Origin: Variovorax boronicumulans
GTDB taxonomy: Bacteria; Pseudomonadota; Gammaproteobacteria; Burkholderiales; Burkholderiaceae_C
NCBI RefSeq assembly: GCF_030812215.1
Contig: NZ_JAUSSG010000001.1
Span: 1,178,001-1,242,000, forward strand
Length of the DNA stretch: 64,000 nt
Reading direction: 5' to 3'
The translations under genes were made by a program, and so were the position numbers. The notes under the pieces were generated by a model, which saw only the letters and a list, made by a program, of their open reading frames with translations, made no database searches and was not told the origin of the DNA. Shown one piece after another: positions 1 through 7,221 of this stretch; within the stretch, counting starts at the first letter, position 1; each line of letters starts with the position of its first letter.

Positions 1-188
1 CCGCGCGCCGCATGCTGCTGCAGGGCGATCCGCCGAGCCCCGCGAACCCGCCCTCGGGCTGCCGCTTTCACACGCGCTGCCCGATGGCGCAGGCCGTGTG
101 CAAGGAGAAGGTGCCGGCGCTGAGCGAACGTCCTTCGTCTTCCGACGGTGGCACCAGCACGCACCTGGTCGCCTGCCATTTCCGCTGA
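1..188 (+). CDS. Peptide-type ABC transporter ATP-binding protein (C-terminal end only)
   Basis: The reading frame is open from the left edge and stops at 186-188. The last 61 residues contain the GCRFHTRCP motif, the cysteine-rich C-terminal signature (oligo_HPY type) of the ATPases that energise dipeptide/oligopeptide importers (DppD/DppF, OppD/OppF). The Walker motifs lie outside the window, so the substrate cannot be judged from this piece. It ends 27 bases before a D-aminoacylase-type gene on the same strand, which suggests an operon importing and processing N-acylated or D-amino-acid-containing peptides. Family assignment is firm; the dppF/oppF distinction is not. Confidence 0.8.
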   Translation, partial: ARRMLLQGDPPSPANPPSGCRFHTRCPMAQAVCKEKVPALSERPSSSDGGTSTHLVACHFR

Positions 189-215
189 ATTTCCGCTGAA
201 GAAAGAACCTCACCG

Positions 216-1673
216 ATGACCGACAAGACGCCCCACTACGACCTGCTGATCCGCGGCGGCACCGTCATCGACGGCACCAAGGCGCCACGTTTCGATGCCG
301 ACGTCGGCATCGTCGGCGGCCGCATCGCCGCCATCGGCAAGCTCGCGGGCCACACCGCCGACCGGACGCTCGATGCGACGGGCCGCATCGTCGCGCCGGG
401 TTTCATCGACTCGCACACGCACGACGACCAGGCCGTGCTCTCGCAGGCGCAGATGCCGTTCAAGGTGTCGCAGGGCGTGACCACGGTGGTGGCGGGCAAC
501 TGCGGCATCAGTGCCGCACCGCTGCGCATCGACATGGACCTGCCGATGCCGCTGAGCCTGCTCGATACGCCGGCCGAGGGCCGCTTCACCACCTTCGCGG
601 CGTACCTCGATGCGCTGCGCGCCACGCCGTCTTCGGTGAACGTGGCCGCGATGGTGGGTCACTCGACATTGCGCGCGGTGGTGATGTCCGACCTCGACCG
701 CCCCGCGAACGACGCCGAGATCGCCGCGATGCAGGCGCTGGTCGAAGAGGCGATGCAGGCTGGCGCGATCGGCCTCTCGACCGGTACGTTCTACCCGCCG
801 GCAGTGAAGGCGACGACCGAGGAAATCATCGAGGTCGGCCGCCCGCTCACCTCGCGCAAGGCACTTTATGTGACCCATATGCGCGACGAAAGCGACCGGG
901 TGATGGAGTCGCTCGAAGAGACCTTCCACATCGGCCGCGCGCTCGACATTCCCGTGGTGGTGTCGCACCACAAGGTGCAGAACGCGCAGAACTTCGGCAA
1001 GACGAAGGTGACGCTGCCCTTCATCAAGGAGGCGATGCAGCACCAGTGCATCGGCCTGGACTGCTACCCGTACACCGCGGGTTCCACCATGATCCGCACC
1101 GACCGCGGAATGATGGACGGCCGCGTGCTCATCGCCTCGAGCGTGCCGCACCCCGAATGCGCGGGCCGCGACCTGAAGGACATCGCGGCCGAATGGGGCG
1201 TGTCGGGCGAAGAGGCGGCGCAGCGGCTGCAGCCGGGCAGCGCGATCTATTTCATGATGGACGAGGACGACGTGCAGCGCATCCTCGCCTTCGACGACAC
1301 CATGATCGGCTCGGACGGCATCCCGCTCGGCGAGAAGCCGCATCCTCGCCTGTGGGGTACTTTTCCGCGCGTGCTCGGGCACTACAGCCGCGATGTCGGG
1401 CTGTTCCCGCTGGAGACTGCGGTGTGGAAGATGACGGGGCTCACTGCGCGCAACTTCGGCCTGCACGAGCGCGGCACGCTCAAGCCGGGCCACCACGCCG
1501 ACGTGGTGATCTTCAACGCGGCCACGGTGCGCGACACCGCGAACTACGAAACGCCGACGCAGCCGGCCGAAGGCATCGATGCGGTGATCGTGAATGGCGC
1601 CGTCACCTGGCAGCACGGCGTGCACAGCGGTGCGCGCAACGGGCAGGTGATCGTGCGGCGCGAAGCGGCCTGA
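216..1673 (+). CDS. N-acyl-D-amino-acid deacylase (amidohydrolase family)
   Basis: A 485-residue cytoplasmic amidohydrolase of the D-aminoacylase type, which hydrolyses N-acyl-D-amino acids to a D-amino acid and a carboxylate. The N-terminus has the small beta-sandwich start typical of the superfamily. The metal-binding SHTHDD motif follows at residues 66-71, the family motif GNCGIS with a metal-bridging cysteine at about 96, further histidines in YVTHMRDE and VSHHK, and the aspartate in MIGSDGIP near the C-terminus. Length matches the family (about 480-500). It follows the ABC ATPase gene by 27 bases and is probably co-transcribed with it. The acyl group and amino-acid preference are not visible. 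Other members of the family act on dihydropyrimidines or dipeptides, but the GNCGIS motif favours D-aminoacylase. Confidence 0.88.
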   Translation: MTDKTPHYDLLIRGGTVIDGTKAPRFDADVGIVGGRIAAIGKLAGHTADRTLDATGRIVAPGFIDSHTHDDQAVLSQAQMPFKVSQGVTTVVAGNCGISAAPLRIDMDLPMPLSLLDTPAEGRFTTFAAYLDALRATPSSVNVAAMVGHSTLRAVVMSDLDRPANDAEIAAMQALVEEAMQAGAIGLSTGTFYPPAVKATTEEIIEVGRPLTSRKALYVTHMRDESDRVMESLEETFHIGRALDIPVVVSHHKVQNAQNFGKTKVTLPFIKEAMQHQCIGLDCYPYTAGSTMIRTDRGMMDGRVLIASSVPHPECAGRDLKDIAAEWGVSGEEAAQRLQPGSAIYFMMDEDDVQRILAFDDTMIGSDGIPLGEKPHPRLWGTFPRVLGHYSRDVGLFPLETAVWKMTGLTARNFGLHERGTLKPGHHADVVIFNAATVRDTANYETPTQPAEGIDAVIVNGAVTWQHGVHSGARNGQVIVRREAA

Positions 1674-1679
1674 AGAAGA

Positions 1680-1892
1680 TCAGTCGGGCGCGTTCATCAC
1701 CCGGTCGAACTCTTCGTCCGCGGGAACGTTGTCGGCATCGAGCTCGCTGGCATCGGTGAGGTCGATGCCGGTTTCTTCCGAGAGGTCGTCCGTGACGTCG
1801 CTGTCGGTTTCCTCGAAATCGTCGGCTGGCGTGTTGTCGTCATCGTCTTCGGATGGCGAGGCGGAACGCGCGGTGGCGTCGACGTGATTCAT
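1680..1892 (-). CDS. Small, very acidic hypothetical protein (70 aa)
   Basis: The start is supported by a GAGGAG ribosome-binding site 6 bases before the ATG on the minus strand. About 40% of the 70 residues are Asp or Glu, including a run of four aspartates at about 16-19, and there are almost no hydrophobic stretches. It should be an intrinsically disordered, soluble, strongly negative protein. There is no signal peptide or membrane segment. It ends seven bases from the convergent D-aminoacylase gene and lies downstream of nothing obvious, so it seems to be transcribed alone. I do not recognise a family. Binding to a basic partner or to divalent metal is possible but speculative. Confidence 0.6.
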   Translation of the reverse strand: MNHVDATARSASPSEDDDDNTPADDFEETDSDVTDDLSEETGIDLTDASELDADNVPADEEFDRVMNAPD

Positions 1893-2028
1893 GATCGGCT
1901 CCTCGGCAGATGAATGCTGTACGGCCCCCTATGGTGCGCCTGTTTGGGCCGTTCCGGTTCATCCGATCGGCAGCGTCGGTGTCGGAAAGTTTCCCGCCCT
2001 GCCCTCACCCTGCGAAAAAACCGCGCCG

Positions 2029-2928
2029 TCAGTCCTTGTGGACGTGCCCGTGCTCGCCATGTCCGGGATCGTCGTGGCCGTGGTCATGGCCATGCTCGCC
2101 GTGCGCGAGCCGGCTCACCAGCGTGACCAGCACGATGCCCGCGACCAGCCACAGGATCTGCGCGGCGGTCTGGCGAGCAGGCAAGCGTTTTTGCAGTTGC
2201 GGAATCAGGTCGGCCAGCGCCACATAGACAAAGCTGCTGCCGGCCAGCACCAGGAAGTACGGCAGCCAGCCGTGCAACTGGTCGACCAGCCACCAGCCGG
2301 CGATGCCGCCGAGCATGGTCATGGTGCCCGCGAGCGAGACCTTGATGAGCGCCGCGCGCTGGTTGGCCGAACTCTGGCGCAACACGACGAGGTCGCCGAT
2401 GTGGTGCGGCACCTCGTGCGCGAGCACGGCAAGGGCGGCCACGAGGCCCAGGCGAATGTCGGCGATGAAAGCGGAAGCGATCAGGATGCCGTCGCCGAAG
2501 CAGTGCACGCTGTCGCCGGTGAGCACGGCCCAGCTGCCGCCGCCCTTGGGGGCGTGGTTGTGTGCATGACCGTGGTGGTCGTGCGCGTGGTCATGGCCGT
2601 TGTGCGCATCCGGCTTGTCGGGCGCGTCGCCATGATGGTGCTCGTGCCCGTGGTGCCACAGCTCGGCCTTGTCGAGCAGGAAGAAGAACACGAGGCCAAA
2701 GAGCAGCACCGCGAACAGCAGCGCGGGCTCGATGCGGCTTTCGAAGGCCTCGGGCAAGAGGTGCATGAAGGCGGTGGCGAGCAGCGCGCCGGCCGCCAGG
2801 CTCAACAGGTGCTGCGAATTCACCCCGCCGGAGCCGCTGCGCACGCCCACGCGAAGCAGCAATGCCGCCAACCAGACACTTCCGATGCCGGCGACCAGGG
2901 TCGCGGCGATGATCACTATCAAATTCAT
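2029..2928 (-). CDS. ZIP family metal transporter
   Basis: A 299-residue inner-membrane protein of the ZIP (SLC39-like) family, which brings divalent metals such as zinc into the cytoplasm. It has about eight hydrophobic helices. The metal-site motifs of helices IV and V are present as HCFGDG and HEVPHHIGD. A long histidine-rich cytoplasmic loop between helices III and IV (about residues 90-130) and a second His/Asp/Gly-rich tail at the C-terminus (about 275-299) look like metal sensors or buffers. The first codons fall inside a Comamonadaceae-type intergenic repeat motif. No adjacent metal regulator is seen. ZupT-like zinc uptake is the best guess, but the ion is not certain. Confidence 0.88.
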   Translation of the reverse strand: MNLIVIIAATLVAGIGSVWLAALLLRVGVRSGSGGVNSQHLLSLAAGALLATAFMHLLPEAFESRIEPALLFAVLLFGLVFFFLLDKAELWHHGHEHHHGDAPDKPDAHNGHDHAHDHHGHAHNHAPKGGGSWAVLTGDSVHCFGDGILIASAFIADIRLGLVAALAVLAHEVPHHIGDLVVLRQSSANQRAALIKVSLAGTMTMLGGIAGWWLVDQLHGWLPYFLVLAGSSFVYVALADLIPQLQKRLPARQTAAQILWLVAGIVLVTLVSRLAHGEHGHDHGHDDPGHGEHGHVHKD

Positions 2929-2942
2929 AGCTGCTTGCGCAA
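2915..2942. repeat. Short Comamonadaceae-type intergenic repeat motif (AGCTGCTTGCGC)
   Basis: The plus strand reads CACTATCAAATTCAT followed by AGCTGCTTGCGCA. I remember closely similar strings (ATCAAATTxATAGCTGCTTGCGCA) recurring between genes of Polaromonas, Acidovorax and Variovorax. Here the left half supplies the start codon and first four codons of the ZIP gene on the minus strand. Recognition is from memory and not from an alignment. Confidence 0.4.
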
Positions 2943-2984
2943 GAGGAGCGGTCGTCAGGACCGCGTACCGTTCATAAAAAGAGA

Positions 2985-3008
2985 AAGGCCGTCACACAGG
3001 ACGGCCTT
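2985..3008 (-). terminator. Rho-independent terminator of the dienelactone-hydrolase gene
   Basis: A perfect 9-bp stem (AAGGCCGTC / GACGGCCTT) with a 6-base loop. Read on the minus strand it is followed by TCTCTTTTT, so it terminates transcription arriving from the dienelactone-hydrolase gene that ends at 3038. Confidence 0.8.
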
Positions 3009-3037
3009 CGGCGGAGAGTGGCTACAAGGCGCCGTCG

Positions 3038-3937
3038 TCAGGCGACGCCATTGGCTTTGAACCAGGCCGTGGCGCGCTGCCAGCCGTCGTCCGCCGCGCT
3101 CTTTACATAGCTGGGGCGGTAGTCGGCATGGAACGCGTGGCCTGCTTCGGGATACACGACGAAGCTCGATGCCTTGGCCGCCGGAGTCCCATTGGCCAGA
3201 GCTGCTTTCATCTTATCAACCGTGTCAAGGGGGATCCCCTGGTCTTTTCCGCCGTAGAGGCCGAGCACCGGCGCCTGCAGGCTGGCGGCGATGTCGACGG
3301 GGTGCTTGGGGGTCAGATCGCTCGCCTGGCCGACCAGCCGGCCGTACCAGGCCACGCCGGCCTTGACCTTGCCGGTGGCCGCGTAGAGCCAGGTGATGCG
3401 CCCGCCCCAGCAGAAACCGGTGATGCCGGCCTTGCTGGTGTCGCCGCCGTTGGCCTTGGCATAGGCCAGCGCGCCGTCCAGGTCGGCGATGACCTGCGCA
3501 TCGGGCACCTTGCTGACGATGTCGGCCTGGAGCTTCGGGATGTCGGTGTAGCCGCGCGGATCGCCCTGGCGCGCATACAGCTCGGGAGCGATGGCGAGGT
3601 AGCCCAGCTTGGCGAAGCGGCGGCAGGTGTCGGCGATGTATTCGTGCACGCCGAAGATCTCCTGGATCACCAGGACGACCGGCAGGCCGGTCTTGCCGGC
3701 CGGGGCAGCGGCATAGGCTGGCACCTCGAAGCCGTTGACGGTGTACTTGATCGGCCCGGCCTTCAGGCCTTCGGCCGAGGTGGTGATGGCGGTCTGCGCC
3801 ATCACCGGCATCACGGCGGCTGCATAGCCGACGCCGATGGCGGCCTTCAGGGCGGTGCGGCGCGTGGCGCCCTGCTCGGTGCTGTCGCCGGGGCGAAGCG
3901 AATCGAAGTCGGAACGGCTGTCGTCGAGTTGGGACAT
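3038..3937 (-). CDS. Dienelactone-hydrolase family protein with Tat signal
   Basis: A 299-residue alpha/beta hydrolase of the dienelactone hydrolase (DLH) family. The chosen start gives a soluble N-terminus, then the twin-arginine RRTALK and a hydrophobic stretch ending MAQTA, which indicates Tat export. A longer reading frame exists upstream but would bury that signal. The nucleophile elbow is GFCWGG, with cysteine instead of serine as in true DLH enzymes, and the catalytic histidine sits in GHAFHADY near the end. Exported Tat-type DLHs are common in Burkholderiales and their substrates are mostly unknown; lactone or ester hydrolysis is the likely chemistry. The gene stands alone, between its own terminator and the racemase gene. 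Confidence 0.85.
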   Translation of the reverse strand: MSQLDDSRSDFDSLRPGDSTEQGATRRTALKAAIGVGYAAAVMPVMAQTAITTSAEGLKAGPIKYTVNGFEVPAYAAAPAGKTGLPVVLVIQEIFGVHEYIADTCRRFAKLGYLAIAPELYARQGDPRGYTDIPKLQADIVSKVPDAQVIADLDGALAYAKANGGDTSKAGITGFCWGGRITWLYAATGKVKAGVAWYGRLVGQASDLTPKHPVDIAASLQAPVLGLYGGKDQGIPLDTVDKMKAALANGTPAAKASSFVVYPEAGHAFHADYRPSYVKSAADDGWQRATAWFKANGVA

Positions 3938-4022
3938 TGGAGGGGCTCCAGTTGATCGTCGGACAAGGGGCGTTGCGCGAAAAAACGCACGCCGCAATGT
4001 AGGCGAAATCGACCGGGCGCCT

Positions 4023-4790
4023 CTATGTCCGGGAATTCAGTGGGGTCGGGGCGCCGCCCCCGTACGCGCGGCGGGCCAACGCGGCCGCCAGCACCGCTGC
4101 CGGATCGACCAGGCTCAGCCCGGCCACCGCGGCCGAGCCCTGAAGCCCGAGCGGCACCTCGGTGCAGCCCATGATGATGCTGACGGACCCGTGCCGCTCG
4201 GCCAGCCGCAGCGCGACCTCGGAGAAGCACCGCTCGGCCAGCGGCATGTTGCCGGCCTTCACGCCGTCGAAGATGCCGCGCATGATGGTCTGGCGCTCGT
4301 CGGCCAGCGGCACATGGCAGCCGAGGCCGGCTTCGGCCAGCGCCTGTTCGTAAAGACGCACGCGGTAGGTGCCTTCGGTGGCCATCAGCGCCACCTCGGT
4401 CGCGCCCCCTGCGGCCAGCTGCTGCGCGGTTTCGCGCGCCATGTGCAACAGCTCGATCTGCGGAAAGCGCTCTTGCAGGTTCGCGTGCCAGGCATGCGCT
4501 GTGTTGCAGGCGATGGCCACGGCGCGGCTCCCGAGCGCGGCCAGCCGGCCCAGCGCCTGCAGCATCGGCTCCAGCGGCTGGTGCGCGCCGCTCGTGTCCG
4601 AGGCCAGCGCGCCGGTGCGGTCGGGCACCGGCACCTGCGCGAGCCAGTGTTCGGGAAACGACTGGTCGCGCACCGGCTCGCCGCGCGCACGCATCTGCTG
4701 CGCGCAGGCCTGCACGAAGAGCCGGACGAAATCGGCGCCCGCCGCGGGGCCCATGCCCCCCAAGATGCCAACTACGTTCGTCGAGACCAT
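4023..4790 (-). CDS. Aspartate/glutamate racemase family protein
   Basis: 255 residues with the family start GILGGMGPAAG and two catalytic cysteine motifs, ACNTAHAW and MGCTEVPL. These are the two acid/base cysteines of cofactor-independent racemases of the Asp/Glu/hydantoin superfamily, which interconvert L- and D-aspartate or glutamate. The start at MVSTNVVG is chosen because the upstream in-frame extension runs through an intergenic repeat. The upstream neighbour on the same strand is a GltI-like glutamate/aspartate binding protein, separated by one copy of a hairpin repeat, which fits a role in acidic amino-acid use. The preferred substrate cannot be read from the sequence. Confidence 0.85.
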   Translation of the reverse strand: MVSTNVVGILGGMGPAAGADFVRLFVQACAQQMRARGEPVRDQSFPEHWLAQVPVPDRTGALASDTSGAHQPLEPMLQALGRLAALGSRAVAIACNTAHAWHANLQERFPQIELLHMARETAQQLAAGGATEVALMATEGTYRVRLYEQALAEAGLGCHVPLADERQTIMRGIFDGVKAGNMPLAERCFSEVALRLAERHGSVSIIMGCTEVPLGLQGSAAVAGLSLVDPAAVLAAALARRAYGGGAPTPLNSRT

Positions 4791-4805
4791 GATCTTTCTC
4801 TGTTT

Positions 4806-4906
4806 CAGGAATACCGCGGAACCGGCTTTGCCGGGCCGCAGGTATTGCCCCCGGTAGGGGGAAGGCGCGCGCGACACGAAGTGCGCGCAGCCTGGTGGCG
4901 AGCTCA
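4806..4906 (-). repeat. Intergenic hairpin repeat, copy A
   Basis: About 100 bases that are closely similar to 15007-15106. The shared core includes CCGGCTTTGCCGG, a CCCCC/GGGGG hairpin and GCGACACGAAGTGCGCG. The outer stem pairs AATACC with GGTATT and GCGG with CCGC around the CCGGC-TTT-GCCGG tip. Its edge includes the stop codon of the GltI-like gene on the minus strand, so it begins exactly at the 3' end of that gene. I recall this repeat as common after stop codons in Variovorax; a transcription-ending or mRNA 3'-end role is likely. Confidence 0.8.
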
Positions 4907-5794
4907 AGTGGCGGGTTTGTCGCTGAAGGCCTTGAGGTTTTCCTTCAGCTGATCGCTCATCGGCAGGTTCAGCGGCATGTTCTTCGGCGGAATCGGCTGC
5001 ATGAACCACTTGGTGTAGAGCTTCTCGAACTCGCCGCTCTTCATCATGTTGATGAAGGTGTCGTCCACCAGCTTCTTGAAAGCCGGGTCGTCCTTGGGCA
5101 GCATGCAGGCGTAGGGCTCGACCTGCAGCGATTCGCCCACCACTTCGTAGTCGGCCGGGTTCTTGGAGTTGGCGATCAGGCCGAACAGCAGGATGTCGTC
5201 CATGGCGAAGGCGACGGCGCGGTCGCTCTCGACCAGCAGGAACGCATCGGCGTGGTCCTTGCCGAGCACGATGTCCATGCCGAGGTTCTTGTCGGCGTTG
5301 TACTTGCGCATGACCAGCGCGTTGGTGGTGCCGGTGGTGCTGGCCACAGTCTTCTTGGCGAGGTCGGCGTAGTCCTTGATCTTGGAGGACTTCTTCGTCA
5401 GGAGGCGCGTGCCCGTGTAGAAGTGATTGACCGCGAAGGCCACGTCCTTGCCGCGCGCGGTGTTGTTGGTGGTGGAGCCGCACTCCAGGTCGACGGTGCC
5501 GTTGGTGATGAGCGGAATGCGGTTCTGCGAGGTGACCGGCATCAGCGCGACCTGCAGGTTGGGCTTGTTCAACTTCTTCTTCACCGCTTCGACCACGGCG
5601 TTGGAGAGTTCCACCGAGAACCCGATCGGCTTGTTGGGGCCGTCCAGGTAGCTGAAGGGCACCGACGACTCGCGGTAGGCGAGCGTGATCTTGCCGGATT
5701 CGGCGATCTTGGCGAGCGTGTCGGCGGCTTGCGCGCCGGTGGCGGTGAAGAGCACCGCGGCAGCCATGGATGCCATCAAGACGGAGAGTTTCAT
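4904..5794 (-). CDS. gltI: Glutamate/aspartate ABC transporter substrate-binding protein, GltI-like
   Basis: A 296-residue periplasmic SBP_bac_3 protein with a clear Sec signal peptide ending GAQAAD. The mature part closely resembles E. coli GltI: it contains SQNRIPLITNGTVDLECGST, a TTNN turn, KDHADAF, the AFAMDD ligand-site region and PIPPKN near the C-terminus. It binds L-glutamate/L-aspartate and delivers them to a polar amino-acid permease. No permease or ATPase gene lies next to it, so it is an orphan binding protein here. The start at 5794 is preferred because a GAAGG ribosome-binding site lies just upstream; 5806 is an in-frame alternative. The stop codon lies inside repeat copy A. The racemase gene follows on the same strand. 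Confidence 0.88.
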   Translation of the reverse strand: MKLSVLMASMAAAVLFTATGAQAADTLAKIAESGKITLAYRESSVPFSYLDGPNKPIGFSVELSNAVVEAVKKKLNKPNLQVALMPVTSQNRIPLITNGTVDLECGSTTNNTARGKDVAFAVNHFYTGTRLLTKKSSKIKDYADLAKKTVASTTGTTNALVMRKYNADKNLGMDIVLGKDHADAFLLVESDRAVAFAMDDILLFGLIANSKNPADYEVVGESLQVEPYACMLPKDDPAFKKLVDDTFINMMKSGEFEKLYTKWFMQPIPPKNMPLNLPMSDQLKENLKAFSDKPAT

Positions 5795-5867
5795 TCGAGC
5801 CTTCATTCGGTTGGATTGAACAGAAGCGCAGTGTAAGAAGGAGTGACACATCGCGACAATTCCAATT

Positions 5868-5905
5868 AACCCCGGGGTCATGCCCAAAGGTTATGGGCGG
5901 GGGTT
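5868..5905. promoter_or_regulatory. Nested inverted repeat between gltI-like gene and dadA-like gene
   Basis: In the 197-base divergent intergenic region, AACCCC (5868-5873) pairs with GGGGTT (5900-5905) and inside it GCCCA (82-86) pairs with TGGGC (94-98). It could be a cruciform or hairpin operator for either divergent gene. No recognised protein-binding consensus is matched. Confidence 0.4.
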
Positions 5906-5991
5906 CTTTTGGCATTTCCGGGCGGCGCGGGGCGCCCCTACAGTCGCAGGCAATCTCTTCAGTTTCTCTTCACTCCCCGAAAGTTGCCTTC

Positions 5992-7221
5992 ATGCATGTG
6001 TGTGTGCTCGGTGCCGGCATCGTAGGCCTGGCCACCGCCTGGCAGCTCGAACGCCGGGGCCACCAGGTCACTGTGATCGACCGCGCGGCGCCCGGTGCCG
6101 GCGCGAGCGGCGGCAACGGCGCGCAACTGAGCTATTCGTACGTGCAGCCGCTGGCCGATCCGTCGATCTGGAAGCAGTTGCCCAAGCTGCTGTTCTCGCC
6201 CACCTCCCCGCTCAAGCTGCGCCCGCAGCTCGACCCGCTGCAATGGCGCTGGGGCATTGAATTTCTCGCGGCCTGCAATGCGGGGACTTCGCGCGACACC
6301 ACGGCCAAGCTCCTGGCACTGGCCGCATCGAGCCGCACCGAGTTCGAGGCGATGCAGGCCGACATCGCACCCGACTGCGACTTCTCGGCCACCGGCAAAC
6401 TGGTGCTGTACGCCAGCTCCGCCTCGCTCGAGGGAGCGCGTGCGCAGCTCGAACTGCAGCGCACCATGGGCAGCGAGCAGCGCATCGTCTCGCCCGACGA
6501 GTGCATCGCCATCGAACCCGCGCTCGCGGGCTACCGCGGCCAGATGGCAGGGGCGGTCCATACGCCGAGCGAATGCGCGGCCGATTGCCTCAAGGTGTGC
6601 GCGGAACTGATGCGCGCGCTGCAGGCACGCGGCGTGCGCTTCCTGCTCGGCACCGACGTGCACGGCTTCGCGCGCAACGGCCACCAGGTCGCGGCGATGA
6701 ACACGAGCCAGGGCGACATCGAGGCCGATGCCTTCGTGATGGCGCTGGGCTCGGCCTCGCACAAGCTCGGCCGCGCGCTGGGCGCATACCTGCCGGTGTA
6801 CCCGCTCAAGGGCTACAGCATCACGGTGGAGGTCGATCCTTCGCCGGGCGCCGCGCCGACCGTGAACGTGACCGACAGCGCACGCAAGGTGGTGTTCGCG
6901 CGCATCGGCTCGCGCCTGCGCGTGGCGGGCATGGCCGAGCTGGTGGGGCACGACGCGAGCATTCCGGCCACGCGCATCGAGACGCTGGCAGCCGCCACGC
7001 GCGCCCTCTTCCCGCATGCGAGCCGGCTCGAAGAGCTGCATCCGTGGACCGGCATGCGGCCCGCCACGCCGAAGGGGTTGCCGATCATCGGCCGGCTGGA
7101 CAGCGCACCGTCGAACATGCTGTTCAACACCGGCCATGGTGCGCTGGGCTTCACGCTGGCCTTCGGCTCCGCGCTGCGGGTCGCACAGGCGCTGGTGGCG
7201 CCTTCCGCGCCGACGCCCTGA
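5992..7221 (+). CDS. dadA: D-amino-acid dehydrogenase (DadA-like FAD oxidoreductase)
   Basis: A 409-residue flavoprotein of the DAO family, probably the membrane-associated D-amino-acid dehydrogenase that oxidises D-amino acids to 2-oxo acids and feeds electrons to quinones. The FAD-binding GxGxxG is at the very N-terminus (VLGAGIVGLATAW), followed by the DadA hallmark GASGGNGAQLSYSYVQPLADP around residues 36-57 (split motif), and it ends with the FAD-binding MRPATPKGLPIIGR and NTGHGALGFTLA. The start at the ATG right before the dinucleotide-binding fold is chosen over an upstream one. It is divergent from the GltI-like gene. Its 3' end overlaps the convergent PepSY gene by about 70 bases. 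Confidence 0.87.
   Translation: MHVCVLGAGIVGLATAWQLERRGHQVTVIDRAAPGAGASGGNGAQLSYSYVQPLADPSIWKQLPKLLFSPTSPLKLRPQLDPLQWRWGIEFLAACNAGTSRDTTAKLLALAASSRTEFEAMQADIAPDCDFSATGKLVLYASSASLEGARAQLELQRTMGSEQRIVSPDECIAIEPALAGYRGQMAGAVHTPSECAADCLKVCAELMRALQARGVRFLLGTDVHGFARNGHQVAAMNTSQGDIEADAFVMALGSASHKLGRALGAYLPVYPLKGYSITVEVDPSPGAAPTVNVTDSARKVVFARIGSRLRVAGMAELVGHDASIPATRIETLAAATRALFPHASRLEELHPWTGMRPATPKGLPIIGRLDSAPSNMLFNTGHGALGFTLAFGSALRVAQALVAPSAPTP

Noticed and set aside
210-1625. 471-codon minus-strand frame opposite the D-aminoacylase gene
   Set aside because: Shadow frame rich in His/Arg/Val; the plus-strand protein has complete amidohydrolase motifs.
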